Assembly: GCF_003932715.1 (NCBI RefSeq)
Contig: NZ_CP020700.1
Coordinates: 806,001 to 870,000, forward strand
Length of the DNA stretch: 64,000 bases
Source: Streptomyces tsukubensis
Lineage (GTDB): Bacteria > Actinomycetota > Actinomycetes > Streptomycetales > Streptomycetaceae
Direction of reading: 5' to 3'
Shown here: positions 1 through 10,319 of the stretch, piece after piece
Layout of the letters: every line of letters begins with the position of its first letter
How positions within the stretch are numbered: position 1 is the first letter of the stretch
Program-made: the position numbers and the translations under genes
Notes under the pieces: model-generated
Seen by the model: the letters and a program-made list of their open reading frames with translations, nothing else
What the model was told of the DNA's origin: nothing
The model's database searches: none

Positions 1-963
1 GAGCACCTCGCCTGGTTCGCGCTGCGCCATATGGGGCCCGCGGCGGACCGGGCGGTGGCACGGGTGCGGGAGCAGCATCCGGATGCCGGGCCCGCGGAGC
101 TGCGGGCCCTGGTCGTGGCCCGGGGGCGGCGGAACACGGTCGCGGAGGGCGCCTTCGTCGGCGGGCCGTTCCTGCTGCTGGTGCCGGTGGCGTTCTGCGC
201 GGCGCTGCTCAACCAGGCCCGTACCGTCCTCGAACTCGCCGGGCTCGACGGCCGGGACCCGACGTCGCCCGAGCGGGCGGCGGAACTGCTGGTGCTGATG
301 GGGGTGCATCCGGACACCGACACCGCGCGGAGGGCACTGGTCTCCCTGGACCCGGACCGTGTCGAGCGTACGGCTCCGCGCCGGGCGCTGCTGCGGCCCG
401 CGGCGCTCCGGGCCGTCACCGTCCGGATGGCCAGGCTCCTGGGGCTGGTCTCCCCGCCGGGGGACCGGAAACCGGACCGCGGCAGGCTGCGCGGTACGGC
501 CGTGGCTGTGGTGAAGGTGCTGCTGGTGGCGGCGGTGTTCGCCGTGGGGCTGGTGGCTCCGCTGGTGTGGCTGCCGTATATGGCGCTCAGCTACCACTGG
601 GCGACGGGGCGGCTCGCGGACCGTGCCGCGCTGTTCTACTTCAGCGAACCGGCGCCGCGCCGCGCGGGCCGGACGGCGCCCGGGCTGACCGCGGCGTACG
701 CGAAGGCCGTGGTGTCGATGCTGCTGCCGGCGGGGCTGACGGTGCTCGTGCTGGTGGTGGGGGTACGGATCGAACGCTCCCACTGGCCGGTGGTGACGAT
801 GGCGCTGGCGCTGGCGTCGCTGGCCATGGGCGCGTGGTGGCAGTCGCGGCACCGGTCCCGCCGGAGCCGGACCAGTAACGATGACGGCGACGATGACGAC
901 GCCGGTGACGACGACGGCGACGGCGCTGGCGCTGGACGCGGGAACGGGGGCGAGGGCCCGTAG
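1..963 (+). CDS. Membrane protein with acidic tail, 5'-truncated
   Basis: The reading frame is open from the first base of the window and codes convincingly upstream of the first ATG at 31, so the gene probably begins outside the window. I do not recognise the family. About four hydrophobic segments are visible: one around the GGPFLLLVPVAFCAAL stretch near residue 50, one around KVLLVAAVFAVGLVAPL, and a pair in the last third (VVSMLLPAGLTVLVLVV and a segment ending AMGAWW). The C-terminal 35 residues are dominated by Asp and Gly after a short Arg-rich stretch, which suggests a soluble cytoplasmic or exposed acidic tail. The gene is followed by an exceptionally strong hairpin terminator and so is the last gene of its unit. 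Confidence 0.65.
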   Translation, partial: EHLAWFALRHMGPAADRAVARVREQHPDAGPAELRALVVARGRRNTVAEGAFVGGPFLLLVPVAFCAALLNQARTVLELAGLDGRDPTSPERAAELLVLMGVHPDTDTARRALVSLDPDRVERTAPRRALLRPAALRAVTVRMARLLGLVSPPGDRKPDRGRLRGTAVAVVKVLLVAAVFAVGLVAPLVWLPYMALSYHWATGRLADRAALFYFSEPAPRRAGRTAPGLTAAYAKAVVSMLLPAGLTVLVLVVGVRIERSHWPVVTMALALASLAMGAWWQSRHRSRRSRTSNDDGDDDDAGDDDGDGAGAGRGNGGEGP

Positions 964-990
964 ATCCGGTAGCGCCGGGGATGGTCGGCC

Positions 991-1055
991 GCCCGGGCCG
1001 TACCGCGGGTCCCGGGGTCTCCCGATTCCCCGGGACCCGGCGGTACGGCCCGGGC
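991..1055. terminator. 28-bp hairpin terminator
   Basis: Left arm 991-1017 pairs with right arm 1028-1055 with a single-base bulge and a loop of about ten bases. The stem is unusually long and GC-rich. It lies just after the stop at 963 and should isolate the upstream gene from the LuxR regulator. There is no T-run, as is common in Streptomyces. Confidence 0.8.
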
Positions 1056-1162
1056 AAGCACGCCCCCCCTTGTGCGCGGGCCCGCCGGGGGCGGTCCGTC
1101 AGCTGCCGGAAGGGGCCGCCCGCACGGATACCAAAGTAGGTGCGCACTTCGTGCGTTCCCAT

Positions 1163-1190
1163 CCCAGAATTCTGGGGTTCCGCCTAGCCT
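1163..1190 (+). promoter_or_regulatory. Palindromic operator and leaderless promoter of the LuxR gene
   Basis: A perfect 14-bp palindrome CCCAGAATTCTGGG occupies 1163-1176. A TAGCCT -10-like hexamer at 1185-1190 ends six bases before the GTG at 1197, the spacing expected of a leaderless transcript. The palindrome would sit in the promoter spacer region, which suits a repressor or autoregulatory site. Promoter and operator roles are inferred from position only. Confidence 0.5.
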
Positions 1191-1196
1191 GCCGGG

Positions 1197-2441
1197 GTGA
1201 CACCAGCTCACCCCGGCAGACCGGACGGCCCGTCCTCTCCCGTGCCCGGTCCCGTCGCCCGTGACGCCTTCGCCGATGCTCTCGGCCGCCGGCTGCGCGG
1301 GCCCTGCTCCCCCGGCTCCCTCGACGTGCTCCGGACCACGGCCGGCACACTGCTGGACGCCGTACCGGCCGATGTGTGGTGTGCCGTGATGCTGGACCCG
1401 GCGACCCTGCTGGACACCGGCGGACTGCACGAGCACGGCTTCCCCCAGCAGGTCATGCCCCGGCTGTTCGCCATCGAGCACGCCGATCAGGAGGGCGTGG
1501 ACAACGTCCGGGCGCTGACCCGGCGCCGCGGGACGGCGAGTCTGCTGAGCGCGTCGATGCGGGGGCGGATGGCGGACAGCGTCTACTACCGGGACGTGCT
1601 GCGGCCCGTGGGGCTCTCCGACGAGTTACGGGTGCTGCTGCGCGACGGCCCCCGCACCTGGGGGCTGCTGGTGCTGTGCCGGGGTCCCGGCGCCCCGCCG
1701 TTCACCGCGGCCGAGACGGCCCTGGCCGCCGCGGTCAGCGCCCCCGCGACGGCGGCGCTGCGCCGTTCACTGCTGCTCACCGGTATCGACCGGGACGACG
1801 TGCCCGACGCGGCGGGGCTGCTGGTGGTCGACGACGCACTGCGGGTCCGGCTGGCGACGGCCACCGCCGAACGCTGGCTGGCGCTGATCCAGGAGGCCCA
1901 TCCGCCGCCGGGCCGGAGCCTTCCGTACGCCCTCGGCGCCCTCGTCCAGACGGCGCGCACCGCCGCGCCGGGCAGTCAGGTGCGGTCCCGGGCGATCGGT
2001 GTCACCGGGCACTGGGTGACGCTCACCGCCTGGCGGGAGGCCGGGGCGGGCACGCTGCCCGGTCCACTCGGCGACACGGACGGTGAGGGCAGTGAGGGCG
2101 ATGAGGTACTGACCGTGGTGTCCCTGGCGCCGACCCATCCGCGGGAGCTGACCGCTCTCGTCCTGGACGCCTACGGGCTCACGCCGCGCGAGCGCCAGGT
2201 GGCGCAGCAGGTGCTGCTGGGCCGGTCGACGGCGGAGATGTCGGCGAAGCTGCACATCACCGAGTACACCGTCCAGGACCATCTGCGGAAGGTGTTCGAC
2301 AAGGCGGGGGTGCGCAGTCGCCGGGACTTCAGCGGGGAGCTGTTCCGGCGCTGCTATCTGCCGAAGCTGGACGATCCGCCGCTGACGAAGGACGGACGGA
2401 TGCGGGACGACGGCGACGGCGGTGCCCAGGACGACGGCTGA
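1197..2441 (+). CDS. LuxR-family transcriptional regulator
   Basis: Encodes 414 aa with a C-terminal LuxR/GerE helix-turn-helix at about residues 326-375 ([20 protein letters not shown], then the recognition helix region [13 protein letters not shown]). The N-terminal 300 residues look like a GAF-type sensory region rather than a receiver or ATPase: there is no phosphoacceptor Asp context and no Walker motif. The GTG start is chosen because a -10-like hexamer lies six bases upstream, implying leaderless translation; no Shine-Dalgarno is present. It converges on the isocitrate dehydrogenase gene across 155 bases. The ligand and regulon cannot be read from the sequence. Confidence 0.85.
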   Translation: MTPAHPGRPDGPSSPVPGPVARDAFADALGRRLRGPCSPGSLDVLRTTAGTLLDAVPADVWCAVMLDPATLLDTGGLHEHGFPQQVMPRLFAIEHADQEGVDNVRALTRRRGTASLLSASMRGRMADSVYYRDVLRPVGLSDELRVLLRDGPRTWGLLVLCRGPGAPPFTAAETALAAAVSAPATAALRRSLLLTGIDRDDVPDAAGLLVVDDALRVRLATATAERWLALIQEAHPPPGRSLPYALGALVQTARTAAPGSQVRSRAIGVTGHWVTLTAWREAGAGTLPGPLGDTDGEGSEGDEVLTVVSLAPTHPRELTALVLDAYGLTPRERQVAQQVLLGRSTAEMSAKLHITEYTVQDHLRKVFDKAGVRSRRDFSGELFRRCYLPKLDDPPLTKDGRMRDDGDGGAQDDG

Positions 2442-2511
2442 GCGGTGGCCCGGGCGGTACCGGGCCGCGGGATCGGTGCGTCGGTACGGGTGCGGGTCGC
2501 CGTACCACGGG

Positions 2512-2549
2512 CTCCGCCCCGCCCGGCGGAAGTGCCGGACCGGGCGGAG
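2512..2549. terminator. Probable bidirectional terminator
   Basis: An 8-bp perfect inverted repeat (CTCCGCCC at 2512-2519, GGGCGGAG at 2542-2549) with further partial pairing inside lies between the convergent LuxR and icd genes. Confidence 0.4.
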
Positions 2550-2596
2550 GGGGGAACCGAACCGGGCCCGTGGGCCTGGGGGCCGGGCCTGCGGGA

Positions 2597-4816
<2,220 letters not shown>

Positions 4817-4851
4817 CGGGTGCTCCGCTCCACTCCACGTCTGCAACATTG

Positions 4852-4863
4852 CTTGACATCAAG
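4852..4863. promoter_or_regulatory. Inverted repeat upstream of icd
   Basis: CTTGACATCAAG forms a 5-2-5 inverted repeat in the divergent icd/methyltransferase intergenic region (4817-5082). It is a plausible operator for icd. The cognate regulator is unknown. Confidence 0.35.
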
Positions 4864-5082
4864 ATATCTCGTACGGGAGCCCTGCTCGACAGAGGCCCGT
4901 ATGACGTCGGCCGCACCGGCCCGAACCCGGCCGGAACCGGGCCGTGCCTCCCGCTGCGGTTTCCGGGGCCGTTCCGGTCCGCCGTCCGTTCCACCTCGGG
5001 TGCGTCCACGGTCTCCCCTGATGATCACGTTCATGATTCACTGATCAAGCAAAGGTTTTGGCCAGCCCGAGGAGGCGCTCTG

Positions 5083-5898
5083 ATGTCCGAATCCGACCCC
5101 CGGCCCGCGTCCGCCGACGACATCCGCTCGCGGATCGACACGGGCAAGCCGCATTCGGCGCGCTTCTGGAACTACTTCGTGGGCGGCAAGGACAACTACG
5201 AGGTCGACCGGGAGATCGGCGACGAGATCAAGGAGATCTTCCCGGGGCTGGTGGACGTGGCCCGTACCAGCCGGCTCTTCCTGGGGCGCGCGGTGCGTTA
5301 TCTCGCGGCCGAGCAGGGCATCCGCGACTTCCTCGACATCGGCACCGGCCTGCCGACCGCGGACAACACCCACGAGGTCGCCCAGCGCACCGCTCCGGAC
5401 GCCCGGATCGTCTACGTCGACAACGACCCGCTGGTGCTCGCCCACGCCCGGGCGCTGCTCACCAGCACGCCCGAGGGCCGTACCGCGTACATCGACGCCG
5501 ATCTCTACGACCCGGCCCGGATCCTCGGCCAGGCCGGGGAGACCCTCGACATGTCCCGGCCGGTCGCGCTGATGCTGCTCAATGTGCTGGGGCACGTCGG
5601 CGACCACGGGCGGGCCAAGGAGCTGGTGGCCGGGCTGATGGCGGGGCTGCCGTCGGGCAGCCATCTGGTGATCAGCGACTCGACGGCGACCAGCCCGGGC
5701 ATGGTCGCCGCGTCGGAGGCGTACAACAAGAGCGGCGCCGTCCCCTACTACGTGCGCAGCATCGACGAGATCACCGCCTTCTTCGACGGTCTGGAGCTGG
5801 TGGACCCGGGTGTGGTGCGGGTGACCGACTGGCGCCCGGAGGAGGGTGCGGCGGCCGAGTCGGTCGACGCGTACTGCGGGGTGGCCCGCAAGCCGTAG
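5083..5898 (+). CDS. SAM-dependent methyltransferase, PF04672 type
   Basis: A 271-aa protein of the S-adenosylmethionine methyltransferase family (Methyltransf_19, formerly DUF574) that is greatly expanded in Streptomyces. The N-terminal region carries the family signature around PHSARFWNYFVGGKDNYEVD. The glycine-rich SAM-binding motif FLDIGTGLPTADN lies near residues 83-95, followed by the acidic motif IVYVDNDPLVLAHARALL. The ATG at 5083 follows a good GAGGAGG ribosome site; a longer in-frame extension to 4849 runs through the intergenic region and is not supported. The substrate is unknown and no adjacent pathway suggests one. Confidence 0.9.
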   Translation: MSESDPRPASADDIRSRIDTGKPHSARFWNYFVGGKDNYEVDREIGDEIKEIFPGLVDVARTSRLFLGRAVRYLAAEQGIRDFLDIGTGLPTADNTHEVAQRTAPDARIVYVDNDPLVLAHARALLTSTPEGRTAYIDADLYDPARILGQAGETLDMSRPVALMLLNVLGHVGDHGRAKELVAGLMAGLPSGSHLVISDSTATSPGMVAASEAYNKSGAVPYYVRSIDEITAFFDGLELVDPGVVRVTDWRPEEGAAAESVDAYCGVARKP

Positions 5899-6079
5899 GC
5901 CCGGTTCCCGGGGGAGCGGCCGCAGGCCCGTCCGTGGTCCCGGCAGGTCCGGGGCCACGGCGCCCGATGGCGTAAAAGGCGCGGCCGCTGGCCGGATGTA
6001 CGACACTCCACGCCTTTGGGCTGAGGCCGGGCGTCCTGATCACCTCCTGAAGGGTGACGCCGGGCACCCGGCACCGCCC

Positions 6080-6085
6080 TACGGT
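6080..6085 (+). promoter_or_regulatory. -10 hexamer of leaderless promoter
   Basis: TACGGT ends seven bases before the ATG at 6093. No Shine-Dalgarno is present in the gap. The paralogue at 60852 has the same arrangement (TACCGT, seven bases, ATG), which supports it. Confidence 0.5.
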
Positions 6086-6092
6086 CGTTCGC

Positions 6093-7307
6093 ATGATCCC
6101 AGTGACCCGGACGGCCGCGATCGCCGTCCTCGCCTGCGCCCTGGTCCTGCCCGTCGCCGTGACGGCCCCGGCCCACGCCGTGCCGAAGGCCGCGGCCGGC
6201 TCCGTGGCGGCGACCGCCCCGCCCGCCGGAACTCCCCGGTCCACCGCGCTCGAACTGCCGCGACCGACCGGGAAGTACGCCATCGGCAGCTCCGTCCACC
6301 ATCTCGTCGACCGTTCGCGGAAAGACCCCTGGGAGCCGGCCGCCGAGGCCCGGGAGCTGATGGCGACCGTCCACTATCCGGCGGCCCGCCCGGGGCCGCC
6401 CGGCGCCCGGACCACGGCGTACGGCACGGTGGACGAGGCCCGGGCGATGCTCAAGGGGATCGGTTTCGATCCGGCGGTCCCGGCCGAGCTGCTGGCCGCG
6501 ACCCGTACCCACAGCAGGCCGGGCGCCCTGCCTGCGCGGGGTCGCTTCCCGCTGGTGGTCCTCTCCCCCGGGTTCAGCGTCCCCCGGTACACGATGACCG
6601 CGCTCGCGGAGGATCTGGCGAGCCGCGGCTATGTGACCGTCTCCGTCGACCACGCCTACGAGTCGTTCGGGCTCTCCGTCCCCGGTGGGCGCCTGCTGAC
6701 CTGCAAGGCCTGTACGGCGCTCGATGTGGACGGGGTGCCCGCCTCGGTGGTCACCGCGACGCGGGCGAAGGACGTGTCCTACGTCCTCGACCGGATCACC
6801 GGCCGCCATCCGGTGTGGAAGCACTCCGGGATGATCGACCGGAAGCGGATCGGCATGGCCGGGCACTCCATCGGCGGGGCCTCGGCGGCCACCGCGATGG
6901 TGAACGACCGCCGGGTGCTGGCCGGGATCAATATGGACGGGGCGTTCTGGGACGATCTGCCGCCCACCGGGCTGAACGGCCGTCCGTTCCTGATGATGGG
7001 CACCGACGACAACGTGCACCGGCCCGGCGGGATCGACACCACCTGGGACCGGATGTGGCCGTCGCTGGACGGCTGGAAGCGCTGGCTGACCGTGGCCGGT
7101 ACCGATCACGGCGCGTTCGCGGACTTCCCACTGATCGAAGAGCACTTCGGGCTGCCGCGGGCGCCGCTGCCCGCCGCCCGGTCCGTGGAGGTGGTGCGCA
7201 CCTATGCCGCGGCCTTCTTCGACGAGCATCTGAAGCGGAAGCCGCAGCCGCTGCTGGCGGGCCCCTCGCCGGCCAACCCCGAGGTGAACTTCCACCATCT
7301 GCCGTGA
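6093..7307 (+). CDS. Secreted alpha/beta hydrolase, PAF-acetylhydrolase-like
   Basis: A 404-aa protein with a Sec signal peptide (hydrophobic AAIAVLACALVLPVAVTA, cleavage near AHA). The mature part resembles bacterial platelet-activating-factor acetylhydrolase and dienelactone-type hydrolases. The nucleophile elbow is GHSIGG with Ser259, an Asp lies in NMDGAF, and the catalytic His is probably in GTDHGAF. Actual substrate is likely an ester, not determined. Four Cys residues are few; LLTCKACTAL gives a CxxC. The start at 6093 is chosen from the leaderless promoter and signal peptide. It has a close paralogue in this window at 60852-62039 with the same domain order and shared blocks such as DLASRGYV and VSVDHAYES. 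It is followed by a strongly regulated chitinase gene but has its own promoter. Confidence 0.85.
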   Translation: MIPVTRTAAIAVLACALVLPVAVTAPAHAVPKAAAGSVAATAPPAGTPRSTALELPRPTGKYAIGSSVHHLVDRSRKDPWEPAAEARELMATVHYPAARPGPPGARTTAYGTVDEARAMLKGIGFDPAVPAELLAATRTHSRPGALPARGRFPLVVLSPGFSVPRYTMTALAEDLASRGYVTVSVDHAYESFGLSVPGGRLLTCKACTALDVDGVPASVVTATRAKDVSYVLDRITGRHPVWKHSGMIDRKRIGMAGHSIGGASAATAMVNDRRVLAGINMDGAFWDDLPPTGLNGRPFLMMGTDDNVHRPGGIDTTWDRMWPSLDGWKRWLTVAGTDHGAFADFPLIEEHFGLPRAPLPAARSVEVVRTYAAAFFDEHLKRKPQPLLAGPSPANPEVNFHHLP

Positions 7308-7359
7308 CCCCGGACGGCGGGGTACGGGGGCTCGTCCTCGTACCTCGCCAACTCCCTTT

Positions 7360-7371
7360 TGGTCCAGACCT
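7360..7371. promoter_or_regulatory. dre-type operator 1 of chitinase gene
   Basis: TGGTCCAGACCT matches the 12-bp element of Streptomyces chitinase promoters and the core of the DasR-responsive element (TGGTCTAGACCA-like). It sits two bases upstream of the -35 hexamer. Confidence 0.8.
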
Positions 7372-7372
7372 C

Positions 7373-7401
7373 TTGACTGATGGTCTGGACCAACTTACGT
7401 T
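7373..7401 (+). promoter_or_regulatory. Chitinase promoter
   Basis: TTGACT at 7373-7378, 17-bp spacer, TACGTT at 7396-7401. The second dre site fills most of the spacer, so repressor binding would directly block RNA polymerase. Confidence 0.75.
7381..7392. promoter_or_regulatory. dre-type operator 2 of chitinase gene
   Basis: TGGTCTGGACCA, the inverse orientation of site 1 with one difference, lies between the -35 and -10 hexamers. It is a near-palindromic match to the DasR site. Confidence 0.8.
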
Positions 7402-7566
7402 GTGGCGCATCACCCCCACGTACGTCTCCAGGCCCCCCACAGTCCCAGGAGGTGAGCGTGCCCCACCGGTGTCCCCCCACTTCCCCGCCCGCGCGTCCCG
7501 CCTTCTGCCGGCCGGCCCTCGGGCCGGCGACCGCCGGGAGCCTGTGAAGACAGGAAGGGAACACGC

Positions 7567-8724
7567 ATGGCAGCACGCAGATCCCGGCTTCTCGGGGCAG
7601 GCCTCGCCGCGGCCCTCGCCGTCCCGCTGTTCCTGGCCTCCGCCTCCCCCGGGCAGGCCGCCGCACCACCCGCCGCACCGCTCGAACTCTCTTCACAGCT
7701 CGCCGACCGGGCCGCGGACCGGCCCGTCGCCGACCCCGCCCCGGCCGCGGCGCCGCGCGCCGCCGCCGAGACGTGCGCCGTCAAGTCCAAGCCCGCGGGC
7801 AAGGTCCTCCACGGCTACTGGGAGAACTGGGACGGCGCCTCCAACGGCGTCCACCCGCCGCTCGGCTGGATCCCCATCACCGACTCCCGGATCACCAACC
7901 ACGGCTACAACGTCATCAACGCCGCCTTCCCGGTGATCCTCTCGGACGGAACCGTCCTCTGGGAGGACGGCATGGACCGGACGGTGAAGGTCGCCACCCC
8001 GGCCGAGATGTGCGCCGCCAAGGCGAACGGGCTGACCATCCTGCTCTCCATCGGCGGCGCGACCGCGGGCATCGACCTCAGCTCGGCCGCGGTCGCCGAC
8101 CGGTTCGTCGCCACCGTCGTACCGATCCTCCAGCGGTACAACTTCGACGGTATCGACATCGACATCGAGACCGGACTGGTCGGCAGCGGCAACATCAACC
8201 AGCTCTCGGCCTCCCAGGCCAACCTCATCCGCATCATCGACGGGGTGCTGGCCCGGATGCCGTCGAACTTCGGCCTGACGATGGCGCCCGAGACGGCGTA
8301 CGTGACCGGCGGCAGCGTGGTCTACGGCTCCATCTGGGGCGCCTATCTGCCCATCATCAAGAAGTACGCGGACAACGGCCGCCTGTGGTGGCTCAACATG
8401 CAGTACTACAACGGGTCGTTCTACGGCTGCTCCGGCGATTCCTACCAGGCCGGTACGGTCGCAGGGTTCCGCGCGCAGACCGACTGCCTCAACCAGGGCC
8501 TGGTCATCCAGGGCACCACCATCCGGGTCCCGTACGACAAGCAGGTGCCAGGTCTGCCGGCCCAGGCGGGCGCGGGCGGCGGCTATATGCCCCCGCCGCT
8601 GGTGGCCCAGGCGTGGAACAGCTACAACGGCGCCCTCAAGGGCCTGATGACCTGGTCCATCAACTGGGACGGCTCGCGCAACTGGACCTTCGGCAACAAC
8701 GTGAAGTCCCTCCAGGGACGCTGA
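7567..8724 (+). CDS. Secreted GH18 chitinase
   Basis: A 385-aa family 18 glycoside hydrolase that cleaves chitin outside the cell. The signal peptide covers about the first 35 residues (hydrophobic LGAGLAAALAVPLFLASA, cleavage near GQAAA) and is followed by a Pro/Ala-rich linker to about residue 70. The catalytic DxxDxDxE motif reads DGIDIDIE with acid/base Glu201, and the strand-3 motif is LLSIGGA. No carbohydrate-binding or fibronectin domain is present, so it is a compact catalytic-domain enzyme. Start ATG 7567 is preceded by an AGGAAGGGA ribosome site. Two dre operators and a sigma70-type promoter lie 165-210 bases upstream, so it is expected to be derepressed by GlcN-6-P/chitin signalling through DasR, as known for Streptomyces chitinases. 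A strong hairpin follows. Confidence 0.95.
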   Translation: MAARRSRLLGAGLAAALAVPLFLASASPGQAAAPPAAPLELSSQLADRAADRPVADPAPAAAPRAAAETCAVKSKPAGKVLHGYWENWDGASNGVHPPLGWIPITDSRITNHGYNVINAAFPVILSDGTVLWEDGMDRTVKVATPAEMCAAKANGLTILLSIGGATAGIDLSSAAVADRFVATVVPILQRYNFDGIDIDIETGLVGSGNINQLSASQANLIRIIDGVLARMPSNFGLTMAPETAYVTGGSVVYGSIWGAYLPIIKKYADNGRLWWLNMQYYNGSFYGCSGDSYQAGTVAGFRAQTDCLNQGLVIQGTTIRVPYDKQVPGLPAQAGAGGGYMPPPLVAQAWNSYNGALKGLMTWSINWDGSRNWTFGNNVKSLQGR

Positions 8725-8767
8725 TCCGGCCGCGCCCGGGCATCACCCGGCGCTCGGCACCAGCCGG

Positions 8768-8795
8768 CCGTCCGCGCCTCCCGGGGCGCGGACGG
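8768..8795 (+). terminator. Chitinase terminator
   Basis: Perfect 11-bp stem (8768-8778 with 8785-8795), six-base loop, followed by a short T-tract. Confidence 0.75.
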
Positions 8796-8903
8796 TTTCG
8801 CGGCTCAGGGGCCGGGCGCCGCCCTGCGCCGGAGCCGGGCCGGACATCGCCAACTGCCCTGTACGGGGCCCGGGTTCGAGCGCCGGGCATCACCCGAGAA
8901 TAA

Positions 8904-8977
8904 TGGTCCAGACCTTTACGGCTACGCAGTTCGCCATATAACGTGCTCATAGATGAAACATCCCCCACAGTTTCATC
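8904..8977 (+). promoter_or_regulatory. Third dre-like site, promoter and leader hairpin
   Basis: TGGTCCAGACCT at 8904-8915 is identical to chitinase operator 1. It overlaps a possible -35 (TTTACG, 8915-8920) with TATAAC at 8937-8942. Downstream, GATGAAAC (8952-8959) and GTTTCATC (8970-8977) form a perfect 8-bp stem in the leader just ahead of the ribosome site. The layout suggests the following membrane protein gene is co-regulated with the chitinase. Confidence 0.6.
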
Positions 8978-9000
8978 ATCCCCCCACAAGGAGTGACACG

Positions 9001-9489
9001 TTGACGGGCATCCTCGATGCCGCACTGTGCCGCTACCGGCGACACAGCACCACCATCCTCAGAGTTTCCGTCGGACTCGTCTTCGTCGGTTTCGGTGTCA
9101 TGAAGTTCGCCCCGGACGCCAGTCCGGCGGAGGACATCGCGACCCGGACGATGGACGTCCTGGCCTTCGGCCTGGTGCCGTCCGGGGCTACCCGCCCCCT
9201 GCTGGCGCTCTTCGAGACCACGATCGGCCTCGGGCTGATCACCGGAATCCTTCTGCGGCTGGTGCTCGCGGCCTTCTTCCTGCACATGGCCGGGGTCTTC
9301 GCGGCCCTGCTGATCCTTCCCGACGAGATGTGGAACGGCCAACTACCCACCCTGGAAGCGCAGTACATCATCAAGAACGTGGTGCTGATCGCGGCCTGTC
9401 TGACGGTCGCGGCCGAGGAGAGCCTGCGCACCACGGTCGTCACACCCCGCCACCCCGAACCCGTCCACCGAGTCAGAGCCCGTCTGTGA
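9001..9489 (+). CDS. DoxX/DUF417-like four-helix membrane protein
   Basis: A 162-aa integral membrane protein with about four hydrophobic helices: one from the TTILRVSVGLVFVGFGVMKF segment, two in the middle, one near IIKNVVLIAACLTVA. The LRVSVGLVFVGFGVMKF block resembles the start of DoxX and DUF417 (YkgB/RclC) proteins. These families are linked to redox or oxidative stress responses, but their reactions are not settled. The TTG at 9001 is chosen because AAGGAG lies seven bases upstream; an in-frame ATG at 8953 would place coding sequence across the leader hairpin and has no ribosome site. The upstream dre-like site suggests induction together with chitin use, which is unusual for this family. 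Confidence 0.75.
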   Translation: MTGILDAALCRYRRHSTTILRVSVGLVFVGFGVMKFAPDASPAEDIATRTMDVLAFGLVPSGATRPLLALFETTIGLGLITGILLRLVLAAFFLHMAGVFAALLILPDEMWNGQLPTLEAQYIIKNVVLIAACLTVAAEESLRTTVVTPRHPEPVHRVRARL

Positions 9490-9640
9490 CACCCTCGTTA
9501 CCGGAACTGTGGGCTCCGCCACAGGCGGGTGCGGTGGTCCTCTGCTGGACTCGGCCGATGCCCCGGCCGCACAGGTCCTGTCCCGGGACCACCGCACCCC
9601 GCCCGGCGCTCCGGCTCCGGCCCCCCGCCCGGCGGCCTCC

Positions 9641-10180
9641 ATGCCGGTGATCCTCTTTCTGCTGCTCCTGCTGCCCGTCTGCGCGGGCCTCGCCTTCGGC
9701 CTGACCGGGTACGGAATCGGGGCCCTCGCGCGCTCCCGGCGCTCAAGCCGCCGTACGGGCTCCCTGCTCGGGGCGCTGGCGGCCTTCTGCGGCGCCGCCT
9801 CGGCCGTCGTCTACGCCTGGGGCGGTCTGCTGCTGGCCGGTGCGGTCGTCGAGGCGGAGGACGGGGGCACCAGCTCCTCCCCGCTGCTGCCCTGCCGTGA
9901 TGTCACGGGCCGGGAGGAACAGCTCCAGCAGGTCGTCGGCTACTCCGTCGGCTTCGTCCCGCTGCGGTTCGACTGCGAGCTGACCGACGGCGGTTCGTAC
10001 GACTCCGGTGCGGTTCCCGGTGCCGTCAGCGCCCATGCGGCGACGCTCGCACTGTCGGGTGCCGCGCTGGCCGTCGCCGCCCGGTACGCGGCGGAGCGGG
10101 AGGCGCGCTCCCGGAGCCGTACCGAAGCCGGCGGACCGGACCGGGACGCCGGATCGGACGGGGACCGGAACAGGTCCTGA
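9641..10180 (+). CDS. Hypothetical membrane protein
   Basis: A 179-aa protein of unknown family. Starts with a strongly hydrophobic segment (PVILFLLLLLPVCAGLAFGL), has a second helix near residues 45-70 (LGALAAFCGAASAVVYAWGG) and a third near SAHAATLALSGAALAVAARY, then a charged, Arg/Asp-rich tail. Between helices two and three is a loop of about 75 residues with two Cys (in LLPCRDV and RFDCEL) that may be disulphide-linked outside the membrane. The ATG at 9641 is chosen because the hydrophobic helix starts there; upstream in-frame sequence back to 9509 is Pro/Ala-rich and looks non-coding. Confidence 0.6.
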   Translation: MPVILFLLLLLPVCAGLAFGLTGYGIGALARSRRSSRRTGSLLGALAAFCGAASAVVYAWGGLLLAGAVVEAEDGGTSSSPLLPCRDVTGREEQLQQVVGYSVGFVPLRFDCELTDGGSYDSGAVPGAVSAHAATLALSGAALAVAARYAAEREARSRSRTEAGGPDRDAGSDGDRNRS

Positions 10181-10319
10181 CGGGCCGCGGCGGGCCCACG
10201 GCCCGCGCCCGTGCCCGTGTTCCGGAACCACCCAAACGGCCCACCCGCATTGCCCCGCCCGCGCCCCCGACGGAAGGTGACGGGTACCCCTGTCCAGGGA
10301 GAAGGGCTGGTCGGCGGCC

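Noticed and set aside
4849..5082. N-terminal extension of the SAM methyltransferase
   Set aside because: It covers the divergent promoter region; a clear GAGGAGG site precedes ATG 5083 and the family motif starts soon after.
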